A stretch of DNA of 64,000 nucleotides from Peromyscus leucopus (lineage: Eukaryota; Chordata; Mammalia; Rodentia; Cricetidae). The DNA is taken from assembly GCF_004664715.2 (NCBI RefSeq), contig NC_051082.1, positions 8,872,498 through 8,936,497 of the forward strand, read 5' to 3'. The notes beneath the pieces were generated by a model. It had not been told where the DNA came from. It did no database searches and worked only from the letters and a program-made list of their open reading frames with translations. Shown here one piece after another: positions 12,110 to 23,784 of the stretch (the stretch's first letter is position 1; each line of letters begins with the position of its first letter). The position numbers and the translations under genes are program-made.

Positions 12110-12330
12110 GGCAGAAATGGTTCACATCACAGTAGACCAGGAGGCAGAAAGTGAGACAGGAAACAGGCAGGGATAACATTCCCCCCAAGGCCCGCCCCCA
12201 GTGACCCACTTCCTCCAGCAGGCTCCACCTCCCAAGACCTTCTGAAAAAAAAAAAAAATGGTACCACCGGTTAGGTACCAAGCATTCAAAACATATACCA
12301 GTGAGGGACATTTCAGATTCAACCCATCAC
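12110..12330 (+). mobile_element. Partial unassigned rodent repeat
   Basis: AGTGACCCACTTCCTCCAGCAGG and a 13-A run followed by CATTCAAAACATATACC resemble the 3' part of the 10618 family. Confidence 0.45.
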
Positions 12331-13014
12331 CACTAGGGACTGGTATACTGGAGTCCTGGAATTCCTATGAGCACCCAGCCATCTGTCTCTCTGTGGTCCA
12401 AAAAAACATCAAGTTGTTGAGTGTTGTCTTAGATGAAATCAGATAAGACGTCCCGAGTCTCCCGACAGGTGCCTTATTGGGGGGCTGCATCCAGGCTTTC
12501 AGTTCCCATCGGAAGTGGTAGGAATGATCTGTAGACATAAATAAAGACATGATAAACTGCTTAGCAAGGCAAAAATAAGTCAAAACAATCTCTGAATCGC
12601 TGGTAGATTTCCCTGTGTGTTCCTGATGCGGGGTCCTGAAAGGTCCCGTGGGTATCTCAGGTCATTCTTCAGGGCTGTGGGCTGAGTAACAGAGGAGCAA
12701 GGACCCTTTAAGAAGGAATTGAGGGGAAATGGCTGGTGGGATTCCTTTCTCTGGTGTCCCCCATCCTTTGTGGTGTCCCCGCTCTTTCCCTCTGGAATAC
12801 ACTTCCCTTTCTTTATTCTTCAGGAAGCAGAGTGGCTCCGTGGAGATGGCTTTGCAGGGGTCTGTGGGTGATGGTGGGCTTGTGACTTGCGTACCCTTGG
12901 TCCCCTGAGCTCCGTGGGTGGACCCTCCACTCGGCCACCCTTGAGGATCCAAGCAGGGGTGACAAGGAGGTGCTGGGTGCGCCTCTCATGAGTCCCCGTC
13001 TTCTCATCTTCCAG

Positions 13015-13148
13015 GGCATGGGCTACCTCCACGCGAAGGGCATCCTTCACAAGGACCTCAAATCAAAGAATGTCTTCTATGACAACGGCAAAGTGGTCAT
13101 CACGGATTTCGGGCTCTTCAGCATTTCTGGGGTGCTACAGGCTGGCAG
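13015..13148 (+). CDS. KSR2: KSR2 coding exon, catalytic loop and DFG
   Basis: This is a 134-bp exon between CATCTTCCAG and CAG/GTAAGA: 44 codons plus two bases (phase 2). The peptide begins [19 protein letters not shown] and ends with [14 protein letters not shown]. Visible motifs are the end of helix alpha-E, the catalytic loop HKDLKSKN and the Mg-binding DFG. The loop has lysine where active kinases have arginine (HRD), a known KSR-family trait that goes with weak or absent catalysis. [10 protein letters not shown] is KSR2-like; KSR1, from memory, has FGISGVV here. The upstream intron is only 1.7 kb and carries an antisense ERV LTR. The splice junction with the next exon rebuilds an arginine codon (AG+A). 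Confidence 0.97.
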
Positions 13149-13507
13149 GTAAGAGGTGACAGAGGGGACCAGAGGGGTTCTTGAAAAGTGACCATGGGGC
13201 GGGGGCAGGGGTAGGAGCTCATTCCTGATGACCTGAGTGACAGTTGGTGAGGGTCGTGGCTAGGCTGCCATGCCAGCGGGGGTCATCAAAGACCTTCGCT
13301 TATTCCCATGAGCTTAGTGTCTTGCTCACTTGCCCTGATAGTGGCACCTTTGAGTGTGTGGCACAAGATCTAACACATCTCTAAGTTTCACGAGCTCTTG
13401 CCCTGGGCTGGAGGGGCTTCCCCAGGGGATGGGGATGGCCAAACCATGAGTTCCAAACTGTCTTAGGAATTAATTTTAGCCCAGCAACCCAACACAGCTG
13501 AGAGCAA

Positions 13508-13690
13508 GTGGTTTCAGGTCAGACCACCTGGGCCAGAAGGGGGTCCACCCATCCTTAACTGTGACCGTGGTCAAGATAAGCAGTCTCTCTGAACTCGAGT
13601 TTCCTTGTGTGTTTGAAAATGCCTCGCTTGTAGGGAGGGTCCTTATGAATTAAAACATGAGGATGCAGGACAAGCATTCAGCACAGGACC
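13508..13690 (+). mobile_element. Possible MIR fragment
   Basis: GTGGTTTCAGGTCAGACC...TCTCTGAACTCGAGTTTCC...TGAAAATGCC fits a decayed MIR. Confidence 0.5.
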
Positions 13691-13734
13691 CTGAGTGGCA
13701 TCAGATGCAGGGCAAATAGCTGTACTGCTGTGTT

Positions 13735-13925
13735 GTAATTAGCGCTCATTTGCATATACCTCCCCAGGATCACCCAGGGAATGATTAACCATCTTTAAGT
13801 AATTAACTCTCAGAGGCCACTCACCCTGGAGCCAGCCACGTTGAGTCAGCCATGCGAGAAACAGCTTGATCCCAAATAAACAGCCTATAACTCAGGAGGT
13901 CTGCCCTCGCGGATTTTAATTTGGA
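13735..13925. promoter_or_regulatory. Candidate conserved non-coding block
   Basis: Unique AT-rich sequence with two TAATTA cores, an octamer ATTTGCAT and TGAGTCAGCCATG, 0.6 kb after a coding exon. Regulatory role is inference only. Confidence 0.3.
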
Positions 13926-14609
13926 GTGTGCGCTGTGTACACACGCATGACACACACATCTGAACCCCCCTGCATCATATAATGAATGGCCTCTCTCCGC
14001 AGGGAAGACAGCACTGTGATTTCTCTCGTTGTGTTTAAGTTTCTGCCATTCTGGAGAGTCACTGATTTCTTTCAGGGACACCCTCCTGCCTTCTCAAAGG
14101 ATTTTTATCCCTGCTGTGAGCTACCTTTGAATTGGAGTCAGAGTGCTTGGAATTTAACAAAACATGACATAAGCTGTTTCGGGGGTGGGGGGAGGGTGAG
14201 GGGATGTACAGCAAGCAGCCTTGGTTTCTGTCTTCTGGTGTTGTCTCCCCCTTCCAGACAGGATGTACTCAGTTTCTAGAACTGTCTATGGCGCTACGAG
14301 AAGTAGAGGCAACCAGACGAATAGGCCAGTAGACACATGGAGGGAGGGAGTCCACGAAGGACCGAGTGGGGTTCCTTCCACAGCAGAGCCAAGGTCCCCC
14401 GGCTTGCCAGAGAGAACCACATTCACTTTCATTTGCCAGGACCCCGGGGTCAGAGCAGGGTTCGGGACACAATTGGTGACGTCACTGTGAACCTAAGTAT
14501 TTACGTGGGACTGATGGAGGCTGGATAAGCGTTTTCTTTAACTTGATTTGGGGCTGGTCATAAAGTTAGAGCTCTCCCTCCTGGCGACCTGCAGTGTTAG
14601 TGAGTTCCT

Positions 14610-14955
14610 CACGGTGAACGAACTACCAACCACACACATACACAGAGCTTCAGGAAAGATTTAGCGTGGCTCACGGATTCTTGGATTCAACACGGCTGCC
14701 TGGTCCCATGGACTTGGACAGCCGTCATGGAGGCAGGGTCCACGTGGAAGAGGAACTTCTTCACCCCATGGTTCATGGAAAGTGGAGAAGGAAAGACAGG
14801 AAGTAGCCAGGGAGGGACAAGATCCTCTTAGAGACTCACACCACCACCCTGTGACTTACTCACCTCCAGCTATGGTCTGCTTAGCTGAACCTCCCACAAT
14901 GGCCACCAACAGTGAGCCTTTGGGGACGGACCACTTCACAATTAAAATGTAACAC
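14610..14955 (+). mobile_element. Unassigned rodent repeat, diverged
   Basis: GGAAAGATTTAGCGTGGCTC...CCACAATGGCCACCAACAG has the layout of the 10618 family but is more decayed. Confidence 0.4.
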
Positions 14956-15477
14956 CTAACTATATCTGCCCGCTCTCCTCATTGAGGAAGGCGGGGGCGG
15001 GAGTCTATGACTGTATTCCTTACTCTGTGGTATTGCTGAGGCCACACTGCAGAGAAGAGGAAGGAGAAGCGAGGGGTCTTGGGTACTCTGTCCTTCCATT
15101 CCTCCTGTGGACTCAGTGTGGACCAATCAGGAAGGGAATCAAGCCAATTCAAAGATAAGGTGGATTCTCGCCCTGTCCAGACAATGTCCCCTCCCATCTC
15201 TGGCCCATCCTGGCTGTCAGTACATCTAATGTCAGGAGAGGGGAGTCTCAGGAATAATGCGCAACAGGAACAAGAAGTTGGAGATAGGAGACACCATCAA
15301 ACACGGAATAGTTGGGGTCCTGCTTAGCAGCCTGGGAGCGGACGATGGGAGCTGAGGCAAGGGAGTCAGAATTACAGGCAGCAACAAATCCATTCTCAGG
15401 AGGGAGGCTTAAATGCCCAGGCCTGTGTCTCCATTCAGCCAGGCATCACATGGCCACTGAGAGCTTTGTAGGGCCTT

Positions 15478-15620
15478 CACCAACCAGGGTTACTATAACA
15501 AGGTGGCAGGTGTGGGGTGCTGATGCAGTACACAGGGAATATTTTCTCCCAGTTCTGGGGCATTAAGGTCAAGGCCTGGCTGACTGTTTCTGCAGAGAAT
15601 TTTATTCCAGGCTTATGGAT
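15478..15620 (+). mobile_element. Unassigned old repeat fragment
   Basis: CAGGGTTACTATAACAAGGTGG...CTCCCAGTTCTGGGG resembles the start of the element at 7858. Confidence 0.35.
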
Positions 15621-15744
15621 GGCTGTCTCCTCACTCTGTCCTTGTATGATCTCTCAGATAGATGGGGTGGGGGTGGGGTGAAGAAAGGCTTAGAGAAGAG
15701 AAGGAAAGGATGGAGAAAGAAAAGGAGACAAACTTCTCATGGCT

Positions 15745-16168
15745 GTGCTGGCTTAGTTCTTGTCAACTTGACACAAGCCAGAGTCATCAAGGAGAAGGGA
15801 GCCTCAGCTGAGAAGATGCCTCCGTAAGATTGGGCTGTAGGCAAACCTGTAGGGCATTTTCTTAATCAGTGATTGATGGGGGTGGGGACCCAGCACATTG
15901 CAGGTGGGGGCCATCCCTGGGCTACTGGTCCTGGGTTCTATAAGAAAGCAGGCTGAGCAAGCCATGGGGAGCAAGCCAGTCAGCAGCACCCCTCCCTGGC
16001 CTCTGCATCAGCTCCTGCCTCCAGGTTCCTGCTCTGCTTGAGTTCCTGTCCTGAGTTCCTTTGATGATGACTGTGATGTGGAAGTGTAAGGCAAGTGAAC
16101 CCTTTCCTCCCCGCATTGTTTGTGGTCATGGTGTTTCATCACAGCAATAGTAACCCTGACCAAGATGG
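15745..16168 (-). mobile_element. Unassigned rodent repeat (GCTGTGATGAAACACC type), reverse
   Basis: TTGTCAACTTGACACAAGCC at the left and TTTCATCACAGCAATAG at the right are the reverse ends of a family also at 21056, 51876 and 59098. Confidence 0.65.
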
Positions 16169-16714
16169 GAATTGGTGCCCATTTCTGAGGAATGTGCAGT
16201 GGGGCCGTGCCCTGAGGTCACCACTCCCTTTATTTCATGTTAAATCAGGCCTTTCTTAAAACCTTTATCTCCTTGAGCAGAGGATTTGGCTCCAGTACAT
16301 TTCCTGGTGTGCCTTTTTCTCCTCACACTGTCCGTTTTGTATTTCTCTCGGTCCAGCTTGCTGCTTTTCATTATAGATCCGCTAGATCTCTCAGGCCCAT
16401 GAATCCAAAACTCTTCCATTTAGCCTTTAGGACAAGGACTTTAAAAGCAGCCACATGCTTTGCCAAAATATCCCGATGACAATCCCTAGGCCACATACTA
16501 CTAATGTCCTTCCCCTCTGAAACTTCTTGAGCTGGGTCCCCGCAGTTCAAATCGCCCTCAGCACCGTCTTCCATGCTCCTACTAGGAAGGCTCATTAGCC
16601 CTGCTTCGAGTGCCCACCCGCTTTTCTAGCCCCAAAGTCCTCCATATCTCTCCAACAAACAGCATGGTCGGACCTGTCACAGCCATACCACAGTCCCTGG
16701 TTCCAACTTCTGCC

Positions 16715-17075
16715 TTAGTCGCTGTGCTACTGCTGTGAAGAGACCCGTGATCAAGGCAACTCTTATAAAAGAAAGCATTTACTTGGGGGCTCGCTTACAG
16801 TTTCAGAGGCTTAGACCATTGTCATCAGGGCAGGGAGCCTGGTGGTACACATGACATTGGAGAAGTAGCCGAGAGCTACATCCTGATCAGCAGGCAGTGA
16901 GCAAGACATTGAGTCTGGTGTGGGCTTTTGAAACCTCAAAGTCTACACCCACTCCCCACCTCCCCACCCCCGGTGACACACTTTCTCTAATAAGGCCACA
17001 CCTCCTAATCCTTCTAATCCTTTAAATAGTTCCGTTCTGGGGTGACTAAGCCATTCTTATTCAAACCACCAGTTT
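16715..17075 (+). mobile_element. Unassigned rodent repeat (GCTGTGAAGAGACACC type)
   Basis: CTACTGCTGTGAAGAGACCC, CAGTTTCAGAGGCTTAGACC and AGGCCACACCTCCTAATCC match the copy at 10618. Confidence 0.65.
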
Positions 17076-17149
17076 CTAAGTATGATAGTCCTGTTGCCTA
17101 GGGCCCTGGATTTAGGCCTTGTTTAATTTTAAATGTCTCTCTAAAAACC

Positions 17150-17154
<5 letters not shown>

Positions 17155-17208
<54 letters not shown>

Positions 17209-17270
17209 ATTATTTTATTATATATGTATATATATTCCATATATATAATACGTATATAACTGGCATACAG

Positions 17271-17311
<41 letters not shown>
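17155..17311. repeat. (AT)n and (TG)n compound microsatellite
   Basis: 46 bp of perfect AT (17155-17200), a TA-rich spacer, then 38 bp of TG (17274-17311). This is both cruciform- and Z-DNA-prone. Confidence 0.95.
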
Positions 17312-17313
<2 letters not shown>

Positions 17314-17465
17314 CTATTAAGAGGGCAAGGCAGGTAATGGCCAAGCCTCATGGCCTGAGTTTGGTCCCTGGGATCCACATCGTCGAAGGAGAGAACTCCC
17401 ACAAGGTTTCCTCTGACCTTCATACACGCTCTCCAACTCCCCCCACCCAACAAATAAATTAATAA
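17312..17465 (+). mobile_element. B2/B3-like SINE remnant
   Basis: CTGAGTTTGGTCCCTGGGATCC and TTTCCTCTGACCTTCATACACG fit the 3' half of B2/B3. Confidence 0.55.
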
Positions 17466-17960
17466 GTGTAATTTCAAAGGTTTAAAAATCAGTACATAAG
17501 ACAGACTAAATTACCGACCTACACCAAATGACGGGTTTCCCTGTGACATTCGCACACCTCTGCCTCGTGTGCTCTGCTGACTTTGAGCCTCCCGCGGCCC
17601 TCTTTTGGGTGTCTCCCTTCTTCCCGGCCTTCTCTTTCCCCAGTTTCCTTCCTTCTGCTTTTATGTTGCACACATTAGGTCTCGAGCCCACACGCCCTGC
17701 TTTTAGTGACAGTGACGCTGAGAGTCCAGGCTTCAGCCTGAGACTCCGGGGGACAATCCCAGTCTATAACGCTGCAAGACAGAAGATAGGGACTTAGGTT
17801 CATTGAGCATGCGCGCCTGACACCCTGAGCCTGTAGGACGGGTGGAGCGGTGGTCATGGGACTTCATAGAGAGAAGCAACAGTACTTCAAACTAACAGTC
17901 CCAGGATGCAATGGGCTGACTGGGCCCGGGTTCCCCAAGGCTGCGGTTTCCCAGAAGCGT

Positions 17961-17975
17961 CCCCCCCCCCCCCCC
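17961..17975. repeat. 15-C homopolymer
   Basis: Uninterrupted run of C. Confidence 0.9.
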
Positions 17976-18539
17976 GCACTGGAAGAGACCCACCCCGACT
18001 GGACGCAAAGGGACGGCCATAGAGATCCCGGCAAACAGCTGCTCTGCCACCCCCAGGAAAAAGTGTCAAAAGTGTCGTTTACGACGCCAGCCCTACCGTG
18101 CCAGCCTCGCACAGCCTGTTATTAATCATAATAATAACCATAATGAGGATGATTTGGACGTGTCATCGGTGGGTCCATTGCCATGGGAACGGGACACCCT
18201 GGGGTGGATGCACCAAGCCCGCCTTCTAACCCTCTCCCAGGCATGTGCCTACGCACGGCAGCCCCAGGCCGATGGCACTTGAGTGTCCGCCACCCCACCC
18301 CCCTCTCCTGTCCCAGTGGTCACCAGCCCACCAGCCCCTGGAAGGACTGGCAGTGCCTAGGCAAGGTTGGCTAACCTACTCTAAGTCCACTATTCTGCCG
18401 TAGACTTTCGTGCTTAGGACTCAGTCCTCCAGATAAACAGATACAATGTATGTGAGTAGGATGTAGTATAGACTAATTTCTATCCAGTAGTCACATGGCC
18501 CTGGCAGCAGACATAGCCCTCAACTAGACACTCTCATGT

Positions 18540-18650
18540 TGCCATCACTATCGGAGGCACGAATGAATGTGCCCATTTGGCAGATGGGAAAATAGAGGCC
18601 AGAGTGTGCCTGAGGCCTCACAGCTAACAAGCAACACAGGAGTCCTTACA
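18540..18650 (-). mobile_element. Possible MIR fragment
   Basis: TTTGGCAGATGGGAAAATAG...CCTCACAGCTAACAAGC resembles reverse MIR. Confidence 0.5.
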
Positions 18651-19671
18651 TCCTTAAATGCCAGCGGGTGTTCTTGATTCCAGAAGACAGATGTCACTCA
18701 ACTCTGCCAACCCCGGGGCTTGCTGAAGCGTTTGGGCCCTCTGTACTAGCAGGGGACATGTCCTACCATGTTCCTTGCTCACAGTAGAGGAGACATTCTT
18801 GACGCTAGAATCTGGACCATCCTCTTCTCCAGTATGTATTAAATGAAGGACTTTCAGTGGAGGTTATTTTTCCTGCTGATGGGTCTGGAGACATTTCTCC
18901 TAGCTACAGTTGAGGGGGGCAGGGGGTTCTTGGGGGAGGGGTGCTACCAACAACTGCTGCCTAGAGGCCAGGGTTGCCAGGAAACTTGGTACAAAGCACA
19001 GAATAGCCCCACCTGACAGAAACATCCAGAGTTTCTGAGCCCTGAGACGAGAAGCCCGGAGTTAGAACTGATCTCATGGTGGCCACCTGACTGTGTCTGG
19101 CTCCTGGTGTAGGAATGTAGGCAGTGGACGGATGGCCCCGATGTTGGATGAAGAGGCACCCCACCGAGAGCCCCCATACACACAGGCTGAAGCTGCTGTG
19201 ATTTTCCCAGCTCAATCTCCTCTCTTCAGCCCCTGTCTAGGGATCACTGAATATCTGTGTTATCCAGATAGATGCTGTGTGCCCTCTGGGGAAAAAAGGG
19301 CCTAGAGAACTGCAAGTTTAGAATGTTCCTAGCCTCCTTCACCCAACTAGGAAATGCATCAGCAGCTCTGGAACCCTGAACCCCCAAACTTCTGCTGCCT
19401 CATTAAGAGTTCTTTCCTTTAGGCCCGGGGTTTCTGAGAGGGTAGGCTGTGAGCAGATTTTTAAGGAGGGAATGGACAAGCACTTTCTGTCTTCGTTTTA
19501 ATGTGTATTGGAAAAATACTAGTTTCTATTTATGGCTGTGCTAAAAGTCACTTATTAAAATTTAAGTTTCTTTTTTTTTTTAAATTGGTTTTAGTAAATC
19601 ATTATCTAGATCTGGGCCACTAGCCAGACAGATGTATCTGCACAGATTTAACTTTAATTAAAGTGGAATCA

Positions 19672-19806
19672 GGGTCTGTGAGTCGGCTCAGTGGGTAAAG
19701 GCACTTGCTGCCCAGCCTGATGACCGGAGTTTGATCCCTAGGGTTCTCAGGATAGAGGGAGAGGATGATTCCTGCAAGTTGTCCTCTGACCAACCCGCCA
19801 CGTGAG

Positions 19807-19858
<52 letters not shown>
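19672..19858 (+). mobile_element. B3 SINE with (GT)n tail
   Basis: GTCGGCTCAGTGGGTAAAGG...TTGTCCTCTGACC then 47 bp of GT (19811-19857) and a GA run to 19878. Confidence 0.75.
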
Positions 19859-19927
19859 CAGAGAGACAGAGAGAGAGGCTAGAGACAATTAAAATTTTAA
19901 AGTGGAATTAAATCTCAAGCTCCATCC

Positions 19928-20095
19928 TTGGGGCTGGTGCCGTGGCTCAGCAGATAAATGCACTCGCCACCAGGCCTGAAGACCTGAGTTCGTTCCCCAA
20001 GACCCACAGGGCAGAAGGGAACCAGTTTCTGCAGTTTGACCTCTGACCTCTAGGCGTGTGTCAAGAACACACAAACACTCTCTCTCTACAGATAT
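19928..20095 (+). mobile_element. B3 SINE
   Basis: GGGGCTGGTGCCGTGGCTCA...TTTGACCTCTGACC; a second copy about 50 bp after the first, same orientation. Confidence 0.75.
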
Positions 20096-21055
20096 ATTTA
20101 ATCTCATCCCTTTGGTCATAGTGTCCACCTTTGAAGAACGAGAAAGCCACAGGAATTGGTGGCCGCCACGTTTGAGAGACTAGATAGAACAACACTGTCC
20201 CCGAAGATGTTCAGACGTGGGGGACATCATGATGGGGGCTCTGACTGAGTGCCCTGGAGGGACCAGCATGTCACACCTCATATAGCTAGGAAGCCTACCT
20301 GGAAGAGCCATAGAATGCAGCCAGCCCAGGTCCCCCTAGGGACTGCCATGGAGACTACAGGGCTTCCGGTGCCCAGTCTTGATGTGCCTGTTTCTTGCTC
20401 AAGTCCCTTGGCTGACACCCCCTTCTGTAGTAGTCTTTGGTCATTGGAAACTTCATGCAAGGGCCACTTAGTCATCTGTCCCCAATGGAAGGCTCCGATC
20501 TGCTGGAGATGTTCAAGGTATTGGAGCAACTTTGCTTCCTTCCTCTAGACGTTTATCTCGGGGACAGTGGCAGATAGTGACAGCATTTTCCCACAGATGT
20601 CCAGTGCACCGCTGTTTATCATGGGGGGAAGGACAGTGCCCAACTCCCAGTATCCAGGTTCAAACATGGGATGCATTTTGCCTTCCTGTGCACCGCTGTT
20701 TCTTGGTTTCTGGAACCCTCCTCTGGTCACCTCCCTGGGTTTTTGACCTAGCTTTCCCTTCTGGCTAAGATAATCCTTGTGTTCACATGGCCAGATCCTC
20801 TGCCACATAAGGCTTATGTCGGATGTGTCCTCGGCTGGGTCACAGGCCTCTGTTGTGACTCTGTGAAGTGTTTCCCACTGTGTGGCCTTTTTTCCATTTA
20901 ATTCATCCACATTGGCTCTTCTTTCCTACCAATGCAAGGGCTCATACCTTGTTAGTCTTGTTTACAGTTGCGGATCTGGTGCTAGGAATCTACTAGAATG
21001 TACTATTGGGGAGACTTGAGGTATTAATCTGTGAGATTTTTGCATAGTTCCTGTC

Positions 21056-21465
21056 TTTGTTAGGGTTTCTGTTGCTGTGATGAAACACCATGACCAAAGA
21101 GCAAGTTGGGGAGGAAAGGGTTAATCCAGCATACACTTCAGCTTTGCTGTTCATCACTGAAGGAAGTCAGGACAGGAACTCAAACAGGGCAGGATCCCGG
21201 AAGCAGGAGCTGATGCAGAGGCCATGGAGGGTGCTGCTTACTGACTTGCTGTCCCTGGCTTACTCAACCCACCTTCTTATAGAACCCAGGACCAGCAGCC
21301 CAGGGTTGGCCCCACCCACCATGGGCTGGGCCCGCCCCCCTTGATCACTAAATGAGAAAATACCTTAGAGCTGGAACTCAAGGAGGCATTTCCTCAGTGG
21401 GGGCTCCTTCCTCTGATGACTCTATAGCTTGTGTCAAGTTGACACACAAAACCACCCAGTATAGT
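21056..21465 (+). mobile_element. Unassigned rodent repeat (GCTGTGATGAAACACC type)
   Basis: Near full-length copy: GTTGCTGTGATGAAACACC at the start, GAAGTCAGGACAGGAACTC inside, GTGTCAAGTTGACACAC at the end. It ends 270 bp before the next KSR2 exon. Confidence 0.7.
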
Positions 21466-21733
21466 TTCCCTAGAGGCAACAGAACACAACTTATAAGAAC
21501 AACAGGAACAGACCATGTTCAGCGAAGATGAGCAAGAGGGTCCAGAAGCTGTGGACCTGAGGGTGGCTTGGGCTTCCCTCCATCATCCTTCTCCCTGAGC
21601 CTCACCCCGGGTCTCAGCCTCATACAGACGGTCAGGGAATGTCCACAGAGGAGGGTAGGAAGCTGTTAGAGGTCTTCCCAGGACCTGGGATCGGTGCTAC
21701 AAAACAAGGCTCTCCCGGGCTTTGTCTCCGCAG

Positions 21734-21865
21734 ACGAGAAGACAAGCTACGCATCCAGAATGGCTGGCTGTGCCACCTGGCCCCAGAGATCATCCGTCAG
21801 CTGTCCCCCGACACAGAAGAGGACAAGCTCCCCTTCTCCAAGCACTCGGATGTCTTTGCTCTCGG
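21734..21865 (+). CDS. KSR2: KSR2 coding exon, activation segment and APE motif
   Basis: This 132-bp exon lies between TGTCTCCGCAG and CTCGG/GTAAGT, in phase 2 at both ends. Joined upstream it reads AGRREDKLRIQNGWLCHLAP, continues through LAPEIIRQLSPDTEEDK and ends SKHSDVFALG. This is the activation segment, the APE motif (intact as LAPE), and the start of helix alpha-F, whose buried aspartate is in SDVFALG. The activation segment of KSR2 packs against MEK in the known KSR2-MEK1 complex (established for the family). The long TEED-containing insert after APE is typical of KSR2. It is flanked by an 8.6-kb intron upstream and a 6.5-kb intron downstream. Confidence 0.97.
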
Positions 21866-22029
21866 GTAAGTGGGCCACATCCTGGCCTTTGACCTCCACA
21901 GTGTGGGTAGAGCTACTGCCTAGGGACATCTTTGGAAGAGTCAGGGCACAGGTTGGTAAGGGCAAGGTGGTAGGACTTCTGAGTGAGCTTGGGGGACCTG
22001 AGGAGGATGTAATAGAACTGTAGCACACT

Positions 22030-22195
22030 TTTGTTTTTGTTTTCAAGACACGGTTTCTTTCTATAGTTTTGGTGCCTGTCCTGGATCTCGCTCTGTAGAC
22101 CAGGCTGGCCTCAAACTCACAGAGATCCGCCTGGCTCTGCCTCCCGAGTGCTGGGATTAAAGGCGTACATCACCGCCGCCGCCGCCGCCGCCAGG
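22030..22195 (-). mobile_element. B1 SINE, reverse, with CCG expansion
   Basis: CCAGGCTGGCCTCAAACTC and GAGTGCTGGGATTAAAGGC mark B1. CCG is repeated about seven times at 22172-22192, inside the GCGCCACCAC part of the element. Confidence 0.9.
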
Positions 22196-22817
22196 TCTGC
22201 AGCACACTTTTATGCCTGGTTTCTGATTATGGGGCCATGGCAAGTTACCCTACTCATTCATTCATTCTTTCCTTCATCCATTTGTTCATTGTATACCAAT
22301 TCACTGTTACATTGTTACAATGTTCATTGTGGATCAGGTGCCTATGGGTCACTTCCAAGATGGCTGCTCATGCTCACTCAACTGTGCAGAGCAGTCCACC
22401 CTGCTGTGTGGAAGCTGCTCCAGACAGCTCCCAACATGATAGCAAATAGCCTTGTGGCAAATATGAGCCAAGTCTGAGGCATTACACAGCATCGCTCCCA
22501 CCATATATTTTTTTTTAAGTTTTCTCTTTGAATGTCGTATTTACATGCAACAGGATGCTTTGATAAATGTGTACTTGGCATAATGGTGGAAACCAGGGCA
22601 GTTCACACATCTGTCACCTTACAACTTCCTTTGAGTTCAGACAAGTATGCTGAATAGGAGAGCAATTACTGTAACTCGGAATGTGCTGTCTCCTTCTAAC
22701 ATGTGCTCCTTGTAGACAAGCCACCAAGTGTAGATGGCTCTCGAGGACAGGAAATGTTAACTCTGCCATTTTCAGAAAAGAAGGAGTTTCAGAACTGTTT
22801 TTGACTTCTGCTTGTCA

Positions 22818-22888
22818 AGCTGCTGGGGCTGGAACCCAGGGCCTTGCGCATGCGAGGCAAGGTCTATGCTTCTGAGCTGCGATCCTGC
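22818..22888 (-). mobile_element. ID SINE, reverse
   Basis: GAACCCAGGGCCTTGCGCATG...TTCTGAGCTGCGATCC is the reverse of the tRNA-Ala-derived ID element. Confidence 0.75.
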
Positions 22889-23784
22889 CTTTGACCTTAC
22901 AACTCCTTGAGAACTTCTACTCTGCCTTGTAGAGTTCCAGGAACAAGTGGGATGCTGCCCTGGGGATGAAGGCGGGACCCTGGGGATGAAAGAGGATCCC
23001 TGTACCAACCTGGGAGGTGAGGGAGGCCCTCCAGCAGGAAATGACTCCTAAGCTGGAGTCCGAGATCAGATGAAGGGAGACAGGGAGAAGATAATTCATC
23101 TACAGTGGAGGAACATGTAGCCATGGGAAAGGTCCTGAAGGACGAGGGGTTGGGTTGGGAATGAGGCTGAGGTGAGACACTAAGGGAGAAAGCAGGATCA
23201 GGCCTTCATGGACTTAATGGTGGTGTGTAGTTCCATCTTCAAGGCACTAGGGAGCCTTGATGGTTATAAAGCAGGCAAGTGGCGTGATGGCCGCAGGAGC
23301 CCCAGTTCAACCAGATCACTCTGGGTGCTCTACAGATAACTGAACGGAGAAGGGCTTGGTGAAGGTTGGGTGACCGACACATAAGGAGGTATGGGTCATT
23401 CCATCCATCAGAAGCTGTGGGGATGGGCTCAAAATAAAGAGGCCTTTACAGGGTATACGTGCTAGGATTTAGTGATGGGGTCCCGAGATAGCTGCCATCG
23501 GTGAGTAGAAGAGCAGTGTTGGCCAAGGTAGTGACCTTGGAAGTGAGGCATGGTTGGGCTATGGAAAGAAGTTGGGTATGAGCACAGTGAGCCTGACCAA
23601 CTTTGGAGATGATTAGCAGAAGCGGGGGAATCCACATCCATGTCACCTCTGGAGTTGGGAGAGGAAGTATTTGTGTAACATCTGCAGCCATGGGGGGCAA
23701 AAATGAGAAGCTCTCAGAACATAGAAGAATGAGAAGGGACCAAGACATAGGCACAGGTCTCAATAATAATAACAACAACAAGCA

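Larger units (their letters stand above)
11341..13014 (+). other. KSR2: KSR2 intron (1.7 kb)
   Basis: A GTACTG donor and CCAG acceptor bound this short intron. It contains a reverse-oriented ERV LTR (11435-11829) and, at about 12110-12330, a partial rodent repeat related to that at 10618. The remaining 12330-13014 appears unique. Confidence 0.9.
13149..21733 (+). other. KSR2: KSR2 intron (8.6 kb)
   Basis: Bounded by GTAAGA and CCGCAG. It holds a MIR fragment (13508), a candidate conserved block (13735-13925), four copies of unassigned rodent repeats (14610, 15745 reversed, 16715, 21056), an (AT)n-(TG)n pair at 17155, a 15-C run at 17961 and two adjacent B3 SINEs (19672, 19928). The parts 18000-19670 and 20100-21055 are mostly unique with no exon recognised. 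Confidence 0.9.
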
